A stretch of 64,000 bases of DNA from Micrasema longulum (lineage: Eukaryota; Arthropoda; Insecta; Trichoptera; Brachycentridae): the NCBI GenBank assembly GCA_022494885.1, contig JAGVSM010001368.1, positions 112,696 through 176,695 of the forward strand. Reading direction: 5' to 3'. Positions 1-11,769 of the stretch are shown piece after piece. Made by a program: the position numbers and the translations under genes. The notes below the pieces were generated by a model. The model worked only from the letters and a program-made list of their open reading frames with translations. It was not told the DNA's origin and did not search any database. Position 1 is the first letter of the stretch, and each line of letters opens with the position of its first letter.

Positions 1-99
1 GATGTGTATAAGTGTAAGCATCATTAAATAGCAAGTGGGATCGTATCGCAGCCAGAAAGAATCAGTCTTAATTTATTTTTTTTAAAATTAAGGGGCTTG

Positions 100-600
100 T
101 TGAATATTTATTTATTTATTTAACTTTTTGTACATAATGTTATTTGTACATTGGCGGGTTTATTGCCAAATGGATATTTCTTCCAACCAACCAATAAAAT
201 AAAAGTTTTATTTTTATAATTCAAGTTACAGAACATGTTCAACAGAAAAAAAAAAAAAAAGCTAAATATATATAAAAATAGAAATAAATGTATTTGTTTA
301 TAAATTACTTAAAATCAAAACTATTACTCAATGGGAAAAGGGAAAACAGAGGAAAGAGGAAAGAGAAAAGGAGGAGAGATTAAGGAAGAGAAAGGAGATG
401 TTTCTTCAGACGTGATTTAAACAGAGATATTGTAGTAAACTTCTTTACTGTAGTAAAAATCTTTGATGGTGGATGGGAAATCATTCCACAGTCGAGCCGC
501 ATGGACACTATATGAGTTAGAGAAGAAAGAGGAATTGTGGATGTGAAAAATATATCAATAGATGAAAAAAAAGCTTTATAGTTAGAGCATTATAAGATGT
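100..600 (-). mobile_element. 3' end of a non-LTR retrotransposon (family L-A)
   Basis: Read on the minus strand, about 380-520 encodes the end of a reverse-transcriptase ORF: AARLWNDFPSTIKD, then FKSRLKKHL, motifs typical of LINE ORF2 C-termini. It is followed by a 3' UTR and a TAAA-type tail (seen as tatttatttatttatttaac at 104-123). The same UTR and ORF end recur at 37437-37930, and the UTR alone at 9622-9690. The 5' part is missing, so this is a dead truncated copy. The class is clear; the clade is not. Bases 1-99 hold nothing I recognise. Confidence 0.7.
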
Positions 601-631
601 TGTGCTAATTGAATCTTGTAAGTGAGCATGT

Positions 632-890
632 GCAGATCTTCTGCCGAAATTTGTTGCAAATAGCTTCTGCTGTTGACAGCGATGACAAATGAAAGTGAAT
701 GGGAGTTTGTGGACTCATTTTATAACTGCCGCAATGTTTTCAAGCAATGCGCAGGTTTTTTGTCAAAATTTGATGGAAAGAACTTCTGGAGACGTTTGAT
801 TGTTGACAACGATGACGAATTGGGATGGATAAAAGTTTGTGTACACTTTTTATAGCAGCTTTAAAGTTTTCAAGCGATCACCCCGTACGA
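632..890. repeat. Two-copy degenerate direct repeat (period about 125 bp)
   Basis: The stretch from about 632 to 753 is repeated imperfectly at about 754-890. Matching landmarks are GTTGACAGCGATGAC near 673 against GTTGACAACGATGAC near 803, and TTTTCAAGCAATG against TTTTCAAGCGATC. A 60-codon open frame crosses it but has no recognisable domain, so I do not call a gene. The downstream stretch to about 1200 is also unexplained unique sequence. Confidence 0.5.
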
Positions 891-1199
891 AAAAGGCCAC
901 ATGCTTATTATTAGTTAAAACATCCTGAACGGAGCCAACAGTTTCAAATTTATTAACTTATTTCTCCACAGCGGTTCGAGATGGTGCAAAATGGTGACCA
1001 AAATATGTGCGACATTTTCGAACCGTCTCTGTTAAGTTTTCACAATTTCTATGCTTTGCACGACTTAAAAACGCTGCACGAATTAACCTCAAACTTTGTT
1101 GATGACAACGGCAAAATTTCCACGTTCCATGTTTGAAACGACGAAAATTATTTAAAACTAGCTGACTCAACAAACGTTGTCCTGCCCGAACGTTGGCTT

Positions 1200-1680
1200 G
1201 CCTTGGAAAAATACATTTAATTGATAAGTAGGTACCTAGGTACTTGCTTGTGATTAAATCCCTAAACTAAAAATAGGTAATATTGAAATATTAAATTTAA
1301 GTAGGCACCTACTTGTTTCTGGTTGAATTCCAAAACATAAAATATTTTATTTTTTTAATAAAGCATTCTTTTTGCTAACGTCAAACTCCGGTCGTCTCAC
1401 CAACAATGGGGTGTACTTATAAAGGAAAACGATTTTTTTAAATGTATTGAATTTAGTATTATTTGAGTGTTACCAAAAATCTAATAAAAAGAAACAAATG
1501 GGTAGAAATTATAAGGAATTTAAGGAAAAAATCTGATTGAGATCCACAAAAAACAAATGCTGTTTGTAAACATTTAAAAACAAACTTTTTTTATACACAA
1601 AAAAAAACAATATTTTTCCATTTTTTTGCAATTGCATTCTCCTCGAATGTAACCCTGGTAGATCGATGAATTAAAAATTT
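1200..1680. other. AT-rich stretch with no identifiable gene
   Basis: This stretch is dominated by A and T runs. I see no splice-bounded open frame and no repeat I can name. It would be intron of the chitin-binding gene whose 3' exons start at 1997, if that gene's upstream exons lie outside the window. Confidence 0.5.
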
Positions 1681-1850
1681 ATGCTCCTAACTTCTTTTTT
1701 ATTATTCGATTGAAAAATTTAATATCTGCGAACACGCACAGCGCAAAGATCTATGTTTCTCTGAAAACCGCAAGTAAATCGGTTAAGCCGTTTAGGAGGA
1801 GTGCGGTGACATCAAACGTACAGAGGAATTATATATATATAAAGATTCAA
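1680..1850 (+). mobile_element. Possible RTE-type or SINE 3' end
   Basis: The segment 'aaatcggttaagccgttta' followed by a G-rich stretch, a hydrophilic AT run and (TA)n resembles the 3' termini of many arthropod RTE elements and their SINEs, which carry a conserved 'cggttcagtcgttt'-like line before a short simple-sequence tail. There is no open reading frame. This is recognition by pattern only. Confidence 0.35.
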
Positions 1851-1996
1851 TATTCAAGTAGGTTTTGAGACACCCTATTTTATTTCAGTCATCCATCATA
1901 CATTGAAAAAAAAAATACAAAACGAAATTTAAAAATGATTACTCAATGTATGAGGATGTTGACGTATGTAAACATTTGACTTGGATTTTTTTTCAG

Positions 1997-2174
1997 GTTT
2001 AATCGAAACTACAATTTGGTGCAAATCAGGCTCGATTACTCGATATAACAATAACGGTTGTAATTCAATCTCACTGTGCAATCCAAACAGCTTTATGCAA
2101 AAGCTCTCCTGTCCAAGAGGAACAGCTTTCGACTCTCGGGCAAGAAAGTGTATCATTGAATCCAAGGCTATATG
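1997..2174 (+). CDS. Chitin-binding type-2 domain, penultimate exon of an incomplete gene
   Basis: This exon is preceded by a polypyrimidine tract and AG (tttttttttcag, ending 1996) and followed by the donor GTAAAG at 2175. It enters with one base of its first codon in the previous exon and leaves after TG. It encodes most of a peritrophin-A/CBM14 domain with spacing C-x11-C-x5-C-x10-C-x12-C and the family's CPRGTAFD signature after the fourth cysteine. Such domains bind chitin in cuticle or peritrophic matrix and are usually secreted. The sixth cysteine is absent here but is restored by the exon at 3247. I could not find the preceding exons in bases 1-1996, so the number of domains and the signal peptide are unknown. 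It is convergent with Gasp. The family call is firm; the specific identity (obstructor, CPAP1, mucin-like peritrophin) is open. Confidence 0.7.
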
Positions 2175-3246
2175 GTAAAGCAGATAAGCTACTTTTAACT
2201 ATTATTCGTTGTTTTATTTTGATTCTTGTTTAATTTATTTATGTAGGGGTAATTTATGTTGATAAAACAGGTTGATATTGAAGTTAAATCATGTTTGCGA
2301 AGTGTTAAAGGAAGCTGAATCATTGTGCTAAATTTAAATCTTTAAGTGCATTGCAGTTATTTGATGTTTGTGAAAGCAAATTATCCTACCAAATCCCAAA
2401 AGGAACACTCTCACACTACCAGAAGTCAAACTCTAGAGGATGGGTCATGGGGTCTATCACAAACTCTGAATTCAGGCAAAGAAATGTCAGGTTTCTGGGC
2501 CCCAAAATATTTAATATGTAACATTGTAAAACCATGACCTGGATTCAATAAAAAAAAACAGTAAAAATTGGTTACTGTGTTTAGGTCAAGAAAAATCGGA
2601 AAATTTGTTCAAAATACATTCTTAAATAATAAATGGTATAAATTATAATTGTATAACTGTATAGTAAATTAACTAGTGGGTAGTAATGTTGTTGTTTATT
2701 TTTGCATAAAAATGTCTGCCTTAAAACAGGTTGTACCTAGTTAGGCAGACTAGACATGATCCAGAGAAATCTATTACCTAAGTGTATGTAGAAGATAAAG
2801 TAATTTTTATTTTGTTTATGAATTATGATTTTTATTATTATTATTAATCGCGGATGAAGAATACAGTTCTGTATAAGTAATAGAACCAGAACCCGAGACG
2901 AATTCTTTTGACTCGATGTTAATCCCTACCCTTAATACAGAATTCGTAAAAATAATACCACTCAAAATAATTTCATTTAACGAAAACAATCCAGATTTGC
3001 TGAAATTTAAGTACAAATGCAGTACCCTAGGCATCACTGGCTACGAATAAGGTAATATTGACGACGAATATTACTACTATATATATGTCCGAGTTCATTA
3101 TGTGAAATAGAGGTTATGATTGATTTATTTATCAACTGTTTTTTTATGTCTTTTTTTTTTTTACTGACGAATAATTAATGTACACAAATTATTTTTTTGG
3201 TTGATAGTATCAATATTTAACTAACCCGATTTTTTTAATTTTTCAG
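2175..3246 (+). other. Intron of the chitin-binding gene, with an unexplained open frame
   Basis: This is the last intron of the left-edge gene. On the plus strand 2880-3050 is open for about 56 codons with a protein-like composition (acidic start EPEPETNSFDS, end KCSTLGITGYE) and then a stop. It lacks good splice sites and any domain I know, so it is more likely a transposon remnant than an exon. The rest is AT-rich. Confidence 0.4.
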
Positions 3247-3250
3247 CTGA
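3247..3250 (+). CDS. Terminal micro-coding exon: last cysteine and stop of the chitin-binding gene
   Basis: After the acceptor tttttaatttttcag (ending 3246) the next base is C, which completes the split codon TG|C as cysteine, and the following TGA stops translation. This supplies exactly the missing sixth cysteine of the CBM14 domain, eight residues after the fifth, so the protein would end on that cysteine. The intron is 1072 bp with GT-AG borders. The 3' UTR follows, but I see no clear AATAAA close by. The splice choice is inferred from domain logic; no transcript is available. Other AG acceptors in this AT-rich intron are possible. Confidence 0.55.
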
Positions 3251-3530
3251 ATTCAATTTGAAAATATCCAAGACTCGAACCAAATTCATGGAAAGTTATA
3301 AAACTAAAATGATTTATAAACCTACTGATTAGTTCTTTATGTTGACTACAGGCGGAGGAAAATTCGAAACGAAAAAGAAAAATTAAGCTTCAATTAATTA
3401 AATTAAGCAAATTTTTGTGTATCACAATGAGAAAATGTAATACTTCGGGGTTCATTTGTAATTGCACTTTTTCACTTAGCCTTAATTTTTTTATCTAAAT
3501 TTATTGCAAAAGAGACAGAATTTTTTTTTT
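3251..3530 (+). other. Probable 3' UTR and downstream flank
   Basis: AT-rich sequence after the TGA of the chitin-binding gene. No canonical AATAAA is evident within the first 200 bases, so the transcript end cannot be placed. Confidence 0.3.
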
Positions 3531-3534
3531 GAGA

Positions 3535-4330
3535 CTGGAATATTGAAGTATAGACATTTATAGGGCTTATGACCTGTCATTGGTAGGTTTATGTGGCTAC
3601 TTTATACACTGTGTAACACTTACTATTCTCAACAATATTTTGATTTTATCCTAATTTTTGTAGACAAGGACTAGATTTAACTCCCTGGGGAACTGTTTAT
3701 ATTAACATATTACAACAGAGATGAATAACATTTAAGAGAAGGTAATTTAGAAGTCTAGGCATCTACAGGGCTTATGACCTGTCAGTGGCTGGTTTAAGTG
3801 ACTTCATCTCTGTTGCAATATTGTTAATATAAACAGCTCCCCAGGGAGTTGAATCCAGTTCTTGTCTACAAAAATTTGGACAAGCTCAAAATATTTTTGA
3901 TAAATCCACCTGGTCCATGAAGAAGTATAGAAATTGAAAAATAAGATTTTCAGGCGTTGCCTAGTATGTAGGTGAAATAATTCAATAAGATGAATCTCAC
4001 CCGCATTAATAAAGGTTTTAGCTCTTCAACTTCACCAACATCAACAGATGAGAGAATTGAAGGAATATAGATGTTCAAATATGGGCAGAATGGTGAATGT
4101 TATACAGTGTGTAAAGACAGGTCATAAGCCCTTTAGATACCCAGACTTCTATATTACCTTCCCTTAAATGTTCTTCATCTCTGTTGTAATATGTTAATTT
4201 ACTATTCTGTTTATGCTTAAATATCCACGTTTCCTCAACTCTTCCATCTATTGACTTTTGTGAAGTAAAAGAGCTTATGTGGGTGAAATTCATCCGGCTG
4301 AACCAATTCTACTACTAGGCAACGCCTGAA
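3535..4330. mobile_element. FB1 foldback cluster
   Basis: Two rearranged copies of the commonest foldback repeat in this window. Diagnostic pieces are 'agggcttatgacctgtca', 'cacactgtgtaac', 'aacagagatgaa' and 'ggcgttgcctagta'. Inside it, 3656-3727 and 3803-3873 are inverted copies of each other (arms of about 70 bp, spacer about 75 bp). No transposase frame is present, so it is non-autonomous. Confidence 0.75.
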
Positions 4331-6884
4331 AACAATTTTCCATTTTTTATAATTTTTCTTACACCAGTTAATTAATTTAACAATGCTTCGAGTATGTCCA
4401 AATGTTTTTTTAAAGCTTCGAAGATATTTTTAAGATTAAGAGAATTTAAATATATTTGAGAATTTTAGATATTTGTGATAAACAGTCCCACAAACACGTT
4501 TTTATGCGAAATTAGTGTTTTGTCTTCTACAGTCAAACGCCATTTATAATAATTATTGGCTTAGGTACCAATTTGTGGGCAAAGTAAAAAAATAAATATG
4601 TGTATTTAAAATGTGTTCTGTTTATTTTATTTATTTTTGTGTGTTTTTTAAACTTCAAAGAAGTTTAGTGCTACTGGAAATTGGATATAAAAAATATTTA
4701 TTGCGCCCGGTAAAAATTTGAGAATTAAATTATACGGCACAGTTACTTGAAAATGTATGAAAAAAATCATTTTAATAAAATCAAACTACTTTGAGCGACG
4801 CCAACAGTCCGGATCAACCAAAATTGAGTGTTGTTATAAATCTTTTGTTTACAGGAAGCAAAATCTCAAGTAATTTTCTAGAGTGATTTCAAAATTACGA
4901 AACTTGTACACCGTAGATATTTAATATATTTATTATACCTGTTAATTTTATATTGTGTTGGTAGCATTATTTTGAGTGACAGATTCTTCTTTTTAACATT
5001 TAGTTGATTTTCATTCGGTTTACAACAGAGGCACGAAGGGCCGACCAATTGATGCCGAATTTCCAGGCATGTAAAAATATTCATGTTTAAACGTGCTAGC
5101 TTTATATATGTATGTAGATTTATCGATAGGTGCAATGAAAGCAGTAAATTTATGTTTTTAAATAACGTCAATTTTTTTAACCAAGTACATTAACAAAAAA
5201 AGTAATTATCCGTTCATCAAAGCCAAAAAATATTTTGTTTTTCAAAGTGCGAAGGAGAAAAGAGGCCGCAAGACCTCTTAAACGGACCCAGTGGCTTTAT
5301 GCTGTTACCGTAAATTCATTCGTTTCGTATGAGAGGGAACGCGAGCAAAATATGGTTTTGAATGCGTTGGAATGAGATGGATATATGACGAACGAACGAA
5401 TTTACGAAACGAATTTGTGACAGAATAAGCCTGCAGATAATTAGGCGGGACTTACAATGTATATGCATGTGCAATAAATTTACTAGTGAATAAATTAAAT
5501 AAATATCAATAAGATCTGTACAAGTTCCGGGTATTTGGAATTATAATTTGTTTTTATTATTTATTTTTTTATTTCATCGATTGTGTATAGGCTAACATAT
5601 TATTATTTTAAAATATATTTAGTACCTATGCTGAGGTTTACTTTTATATGTGTTTATTTATAACAGTGGTAAAGCAAATCTAGACCACGCTTTTAGCATC
5701 TCATACATATATTATACACAATACAAATGACGTTGAGTACCTACCTACAATTGAAGACCTGATCCATCCTTTAACATTTTTCTTGATGTGACATTTTGTT
5801 ATTCCTTTAGTAAGATACTGAAGGACCACACAGTGAATAGGGATAAATTAATACGCCAAATGCTTTTTTAATTATATTTTTATTATAAAATTTCATCGTA
5901 TAAAATATCATTGTCATTTCGATTAATTCGCCCCATCAAAACACATTTAAACTGAAAATAAAAAAGTTTTTAATATTCGGTAATTAATACTTGGCTTAAA
6001 ATTAAAATCTCAGCATAAACATATGACTTTCACCCGACATTTTGTATACAATACTTTTGTAAAGAGGTATATTTCTCCTGGTCTAAAAATGATTGACACA
6101 TAATTAAATAAAATATTAAATCATATTCTAGTATAGCTATATCTAATATCATCACCTGAAAATTTGTGAAACAAAATGCCTCAACTGTATTTAAGTTACA
6201 AATAAATAAAAACAAGAGATTCATGGGTATAATTAGTTGGCGTAAAGAGACGGCATGAGAAGGGAATTGTGGTGAAGAGGATAAATTAATGGCAGAGGAG
6301 AATCAAAAAATATTTAGTTTCAGTGCTGATAATGTTTGTGATCGTTGTACATCTTCAAATATAATTTTATAAAGTAAATATGAATGAGCCTTGTAAATGC
6401 CTAGACCTAAATATTCCTTTCGTTAAAATTTTAACCATCTTTGTTGTAACTTGTAAGAATTATTAGCTATATCTTAAAAAGACAAAATAGATACTATCAT
6501 TATTCTTTCGTTTTCGTCGATAAACTGTATTTTCTTAGATGCATTTTTGTACATATTTACATAGAATTCATAATTTAAAAACTGAAAATTGATTTTACAT
6601 TTTTTTATAAAATTTCAGTTATTTGTCTTTCGTTGTACTTTATTTCACAAAGCATCAGCTGATGATTTAAAAAAAATAAAACTTATTACTCTTATAAAAT
6701 CTTAATTACTTAAGCTCACTTGTGTGAGGCGTGGCGTTTGCATTATTACATAATATTACAATGTTGAATAAAATGGTTTAAAAATGCTAGTAAAAAGTTT
6801 CATTACAAAAGCTATGATTTAAAAAGCAGTTTAGGTTTAACCATTTAACCCACCAGACTCACTCGAGTTGCATATAAGCATAAT
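4331..6884. other. Intergenic AT-rich DNA with one FB1 scrap
   Basis: Between the convergent chitin-binding genes. I see no splice-bounded coding sequence. A decayed FB1 end lies at about 6385-6455 (ccttgtaaatgcctagacc, then a degraded 'ctctgttgcaac'). A weak inverted repeat around 5300-5430 has 'attcattcgtttcgta' and 'cgaatttacgaaacgaat'. Confidence 0.5.
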
Positions 6885-7245
6885 CCACCAACTGAGTTTT
6901 GAATGCGACCTCTGATTGACCAATCTATGGCTTTCTTCGCACGATTTTCGTGACTCTACCTGGAGACTGCGTGGTAGTAAGGAAATATATGGCGTTATAA
7001 ATATATCAAAATATACGCTTAGATACTGCAATAAAAACTAAAATGTTTTTATTGAGTGACGTTAGTAGGCGCTATAAAGGGGCAACTTTGAGGTTTTTGA
7101 CCAGCGATTTTATTGTTCTTCAACCAAATTAATCGCTCTCGAGCACACATATAAATTTTACCCCCTGAGTTGCAGTTCGTGGCAAAGCCAATTATGAGAG
7201 TTTTTTGACAAATTAGAGGTCGCATTCAAAACTCAGTCACTGCGC
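6885..7245. mobile_element. Short inverted-repeat MITE
   Basis: Terminal inverted repeats ACTGAGTTTTGAATGCGACC at about 6889 and its complement ending near 7238 enclose about 350 bp without coding capacity. The inner arms are diverged. Superfamily not assigned. It lies in the expected 3' flank of the short Gasp last exon and contains TTTATT at 7108-7113, a minus-strand AATAAA, which may or may not be used. Confidence 0.6.
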
Positions 7246-7722
7246 TGAATTTTTGCGGGTATTTTACACAAACTTTTCAATGTAATATAAATTGCATGTT
7301 TATAAGACACGTACTACGTTGTTAAGTTAAAAAAATCTTACTTCCAGTAATTTGTTTAGAATAAAGGAATAATTTCCTCGTTGATTTTGGGCGCATGTAG
7401 CTCCTCAAAACATTAAGTATAACTTTAAACACAGAATATAAATAAACAGTGAAGTAGCAAAAACATTAAACAATAAATCACTAGTATGAAAATAATTACA
7501 TATTAGTTACTTTCTAAATTATGTAATATTTAAAATTTATCAATTAATAGTTTTCATTTTAGAGTAATCGAATTAAGTTTTAGCAGCAAATTTTGGATTT
7601 ACATTCTTTATGGACCAGCATTTTTAAACCAAATTTTCTCTACGTCCATAAATGCTAGATTATTACAAAAAGTGACTGATGAGCCTCAATTTTTGGCAAT
7701 TTCCTCCTTCTCCGTCATCTCC

Positions 7723-7783
7723 TCACTTCCTAAAGCCAAGCTTCTTCAGAGCCTTCAAGTCCACGTCTCCGTAGTAATCCTCA
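7723..7783 (-). CDS. Gasp: Gasp (obstructor-C / CPAP3-C), alternative last exon B (short C-terminus)
   Basis: On the minus strand an acceptor (polypyrimidine tract then AAAAATAG, AG at 7784-7785) opens an exon that begins with T, completing TG|T as the last cysteine of the third chitin-binding domain. It then encodes EDYYGDVDLKALKKLGFRK and a TGA at 7723-7725. The start matches the other last exon (14024-14171), and the phase is identical, so either can follow the exon at 29550-29760. The short, basic tail replaces the 48-residue tail of form A. Using it requires skipping exon A across a 21.8 kb intron. The homology of the two ends suggests exon duplication followed by divergence. It could be an unused relic, but the open frame, cysteine, stop and acceptor are all intact. 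Confidence 0.75.
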
Positions 7784-9620
7784 CTATTTTTGGAAAAAAA
7801 CAAAAATTTAATAACATAATTAGGGTCGTGCAGAGCATAATGTTCGGCCAAAATCCACTTGCTCAGTACTATGCGAAGAAGCCTATTTTTAGATACCCGC
7901 AAAGGTTTGCTTTCGATCAAAAGAAACTTAGCCGGAACACCTTGCTAGAATGAACCTCTTGCTAGAAACACCTTGCTAGAATGAAATTCCCTGAAACTTC
8001 TAGATGCAGTTTCTGCAGTTCAGATAACGTAACACCAATACACATTTTATATCACAAAATAAATCGCATCTTAGGCGGACCACTGGTTCAACCTGTATGA
8101 TTTAGCTTATTGTTGGGTTGAAGCTACTACTTCAGTTGGAAATTGACTTATTAAATAATGGAAAATTAATTATTAAACAGTATGTCTCAATGTTTTTTTT
8201 AATGTCTGAACTTGTTGAATTCTTAAGTACGATGTTATAGCACTGCGCCCAAAGGATTTTTTTGGCACAGACCTTTGAGGATTAATGTTGTTTGTGTATC
8301 ACTGTTAAATTTACTTAAAAGTTTTAGGGGCATCAAAAAATATTATTAAAATAGATAAGGTATTACTCTCATACTATTTATTATCTTCATACAACATTGA
8401 ATAATGTAAAAAGACAAATAAAATTCCCATGCCACGATTGCTAATTGGAAATTTTAACAACCTTAACTGGTTGAAATATGTCTAAAAGTTAAAGCCATTT
8501 ATCTCTAAATTTCTGTCATCACCTTGTAATGATTACACACTTCTGACGTATGTGTCGAGTTACTGCAACTCTCTCATTAAAATGTGTTACATACAACTTT
8601 TGTATTGCAAAATTTTACGGGTAATTTGTGTATGGTTAAAAGAAACTATTTATAATTATTATGAACGCGTATTTAAAAACGATCAGTATCTGGTCGTGCA
8701 TCCTTTTTGAAATTTTCTTATTTTTATTTTTGTATAAGACATTATGACGAGCTATACAATATAAAATAGGTAATTTCTTCCAATCAATAAATTCAATGAA
8801 GTGTTTTAATTTTTAGATTCTAGCAATATGCGTACATAAATAAATTAATTGGTTACTACTTTTCAAAAAGATATATGAGATAAAATAAGAGAAGCGTTAA
8901 AGAAAGAGATATTCAATTATTTTAAAGACGTTTTTTACTATTTGTTTTTTTTTTATTATGCTTTTAATTAAGTTTATTCTTATTCCCTGCAAGTTTTTTC
9001 TCGCCCTCCAAGCCAGTTTAAAAGGCTGGATTACTAAGTAGAAGGAAAGTACTTTCATGTGGATTGAAATTTCCTCTTCTGAGATCAGGTCTATTAAGTA
9101 TTAGGCTAGATTTAGGTGGACACTGTATTCCTTTACTGTCATTCAGGAAGACTAGAATTCACTAGAGCAAATGCGGAGTGGAGCAAATGCGGCTCCTAAA
9201 ACAAGTCACAGTCGATACACCCCACATAATCCTTTACATGATATTATAAACATATCAACTAAATAATGTTTTCCATTAAAGGTTATTTAATAGATGATTG
9301 AACAAACAAATAAATTACTAACCCTTTTAAGTAAATATAAACCTTTTACATTATTATATTAATGTACTAGACCATGTGTATTTTGTGACTATGCTGCAGT
9401 GAGGGGTAAATGGAAGCTTATAAAGTTTCTGTGTTTTTTATTTCCGCGAGTTAGTTGTACAGCAATATAACATTTTTGCTGAATAAGAATTTAAAAAATA
9501 TGGTCAAGAATATACAAAACAGAAGAAATGCAGTAGTCTTTATAAGCTGTTTCAGTAAAGGGGTAGGCTCTTTAATTGTAAAGGACTAGATTGTATTTAT
9601 TGAAAAAAGCTTTTCGTGCA
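7784..9620 (-). other. Gasp intron, AT-rich
   Basis: Part of the intron leading to last exon B. There is a short direct repeat at about 7935-7985 (ccttgctagaa twice or more). Otherwise I see only A/T-rich sequence and no open frame with a known domain. Confidence 0.45.
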
Positions 9621-9621
9621 T

Positions 9622-9690
9622 TTTTATTTTTGTATTGGCGGGCTCTTTGCCAAATGGCATTTTCTTTAAACCAATCAATAAAATAGGTGC
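9622..9690 (-). mobile_element. LINE L-A 3' UTR scrap
   Basis: 'ttggcgggctctttgccaaa' through 'accaatcaataaaata' matches the 3' UTR at 150-205 and 37480-37530. There is no coding part. Confidence 0.55.
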
Positions 9691-10375
9691 GGGCTTTCTT
9701 ACATCTTCAAGATTTACCAGTGGTCCTCAAAAAGGGGTTACTTTCATGATATAAAGTATATATGTGAGGTGTTTCATTATCTGGAGATGTGACATTTTGT
9801 CACCCGCTCAAAAATAGTCGATTGGGCACCTCGATTGTTTTGACATAATGCTATTCTTGAAAACCCTCCGACAATTTAATTACAAAGACGAATGAGAAAT
9901 TTGCAACCCTAACAGATCCGTATTTATCTATGGCCTATGGCTCTCCTGCCACACGTAAACTTTTATTGTTTCTTGTCAGACTTCTTCCGTTGAATATTTT
10001 GTATGTTATGGAATATTATGAAACAATAAAAGAAAATGTTTTACTGAGACACTGCAACATTTATAATTATTATTTGCCTTTGACGTAACACATATCTACA
10101 TGTTATTAGAAATATTTCTCGTGCATTTAATAGATTTTAAAAACATTGTATAATATACGAGTATATCTCAAATACGACGAGCGATGAAAAAATTTAAAAT
10201 CATGTTTCCAGTGAAACTTCATTTGATAATGGATTAAAAATAAGTACATTTGTATTTGTTGCACATTTGTTGATACGTCATCATTATAATATTGATCAGT
10301 ATTGTTATTATTGTTAATATCGATCAGTATTTAGGTTAAATACAACAAAAATACATACTCGTCATTCAAACATAA

Positions 10376-10645
10376 ATGCCGAACTTTCTACAAGAAGGAA
10401 GTTTGACAGCTGAAGTTTCGATGTCGCATTCGATTGTCAATGTGCTTTGGGGCACTCGAGATAAAGTCGATTGGTTTTCAATCGACTGCATTCGTATGGG
10501 TGGTTCAAGAATGCTGCCACTCGTCGAATTACGGAAGTGGCATACGATTCTAAAGACGAATTAGTCCAGCGCAAGGTCCCAGCTCTGGATTACCAATATC
10601 TAGAGATTTCAGAAAGATTTATTTTATCAAGGTGTTAATTCAGTA
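10376..10645 (+). pseudogene. Decayed coding remnant of unknown origin
   Basis: G+C is higher here than around it. Two overlapping plus-strand frames look protein-like: one from ATG at 10376, and a second ending in QRKVPALDYQYLEISERFIL before a TAA near 10638. The switch between frames suggests a frameshifted relic, perhaps of a transposon protein. I recognise no domain and no splice sites define an exon. Confidence 0.3.
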
Positions 10646-11014
10646 TGAAGTGCCATAAGGGCTCAAGTGATAACCTTCAATGTGGTTTTCTTCTTCTGTC
10701 AACCATACCCTCATTTTGAGTTGCATGAGTAAACCAATTGAAGCTAATCTTGAGCATTGCTCCCATTTATTATTTAAGACTAAAAATTATTCAGTAAAAG
10801 ATAAAAGTACCTCTTTTAGGCAGTATTCAATGTGAACCTTTTAGGAAATTAATCCCAGGGTCTTACAAAAAAGATCATTACCTATACACTACATTAAGGG
10901 TATTGGCATATTTGCATACTTAATAACATTATGAAAAGGAGTTTTTTCAGTTTTTTATTGAAATTAAATTAAAAATGAGAAAATACTCCATTTTTTCTTT
11001 AATCGTAAATTCCG

Positions 11015-11110
11015 TTCTAGTGTTAAACATATTGTGGTCGAGTGGGGTTCGTAACTCGGACCCCCTGATCAGGAATCTGTGGCAATACCCACGGGATCAC
11101 AACCCGTCTA
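11015..11110 (-). mobile_element. tRNA-derived SINE head (SINE2-like)
   Basis: The reverse complement reads 'gggttgtgatcccgtgg' followed by a B-box-like stretch, similar to the SINE2 heads at 14948 and 47418. It is diverged and lacks a body. Confidence 0.45.
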
Positions 11111-11251
11111 AAAGTATTTTTAATTTTGCTTGATATTAATAAATATTTACAGTCGGAAATCATTTCGGAATTATGAAAATAAAAAAGAAATGCAAACATT
11201 AATAAATCATTAATGTGTATTTTTTAAATTAATTTGTGTTTTGCAACTAAA

Positions 11252-11513
11252 ATATCATCATTCCCTTTCCGCACCTAATGGTGCATAGGGAACTACATTA
11301 CATTAGTACACCAATATCAACGTATCTTGATATTTTTTTTACATGAAGTTAAGATGATCAGTCTTACGCTTCAGGTACCAGTCCAGAGACTATGAAATAT
11401 TCTGGTGTGAAAATACTCTTTTAAATAAATATTTCATGTCAACCATGTCAGGAATCGAACCCGAGACCTCTTGCATGGTAGGCAAACGCGCTGACCATTA
11501 CACCACGAGGCCG
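11252..11513 (-). mobile_element. SINE1, near-complete tRNA-derived SINE
   Basis: On the minus strand the head begins GTCGGCCTCGTGGTGTAATG (A box) and includes GGGTTCGATTCCTG (B box), followed by a body with 'ggtaccagtccagagacta' in the plus orientation and a tail near 'tcatcattccc'. The head lacks a pairing acceptor stem, so it is a SINE and not a tRNA gene. Other copies: 26585-27495, 33843-33990, 42930-43105 and 53127-53393. Confidence 0.85.
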
Positions 11514-11769
11514 ACTAACTAAAAAATAGTATGAATAATTACAGTTATAAAAGTGTTGAGTACAGTCCCAATAGCCTGTTTTTTTTTAGTGTTAAAGAAA
11601 ATCTTGAAAATTTATCTTCTTTGTTGAGATTTTGATATATATCAAATGCATAATAATGCATTTAAAAGTTTTTAAAAAATTACTTAAGATTTAAAAATCT
11701 TAAGTCTTAAAATATAAAAGGGATTTTAATTTAATAATCAAATAATGGGGTATTTAGGTACTACGCCAA

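Noticed and set aside
11440..11513. tRNA gene on the minus strand
   Set aside because: Same reason; it is the head of SINE1, repeated at 27.4 and 53.3 kb.
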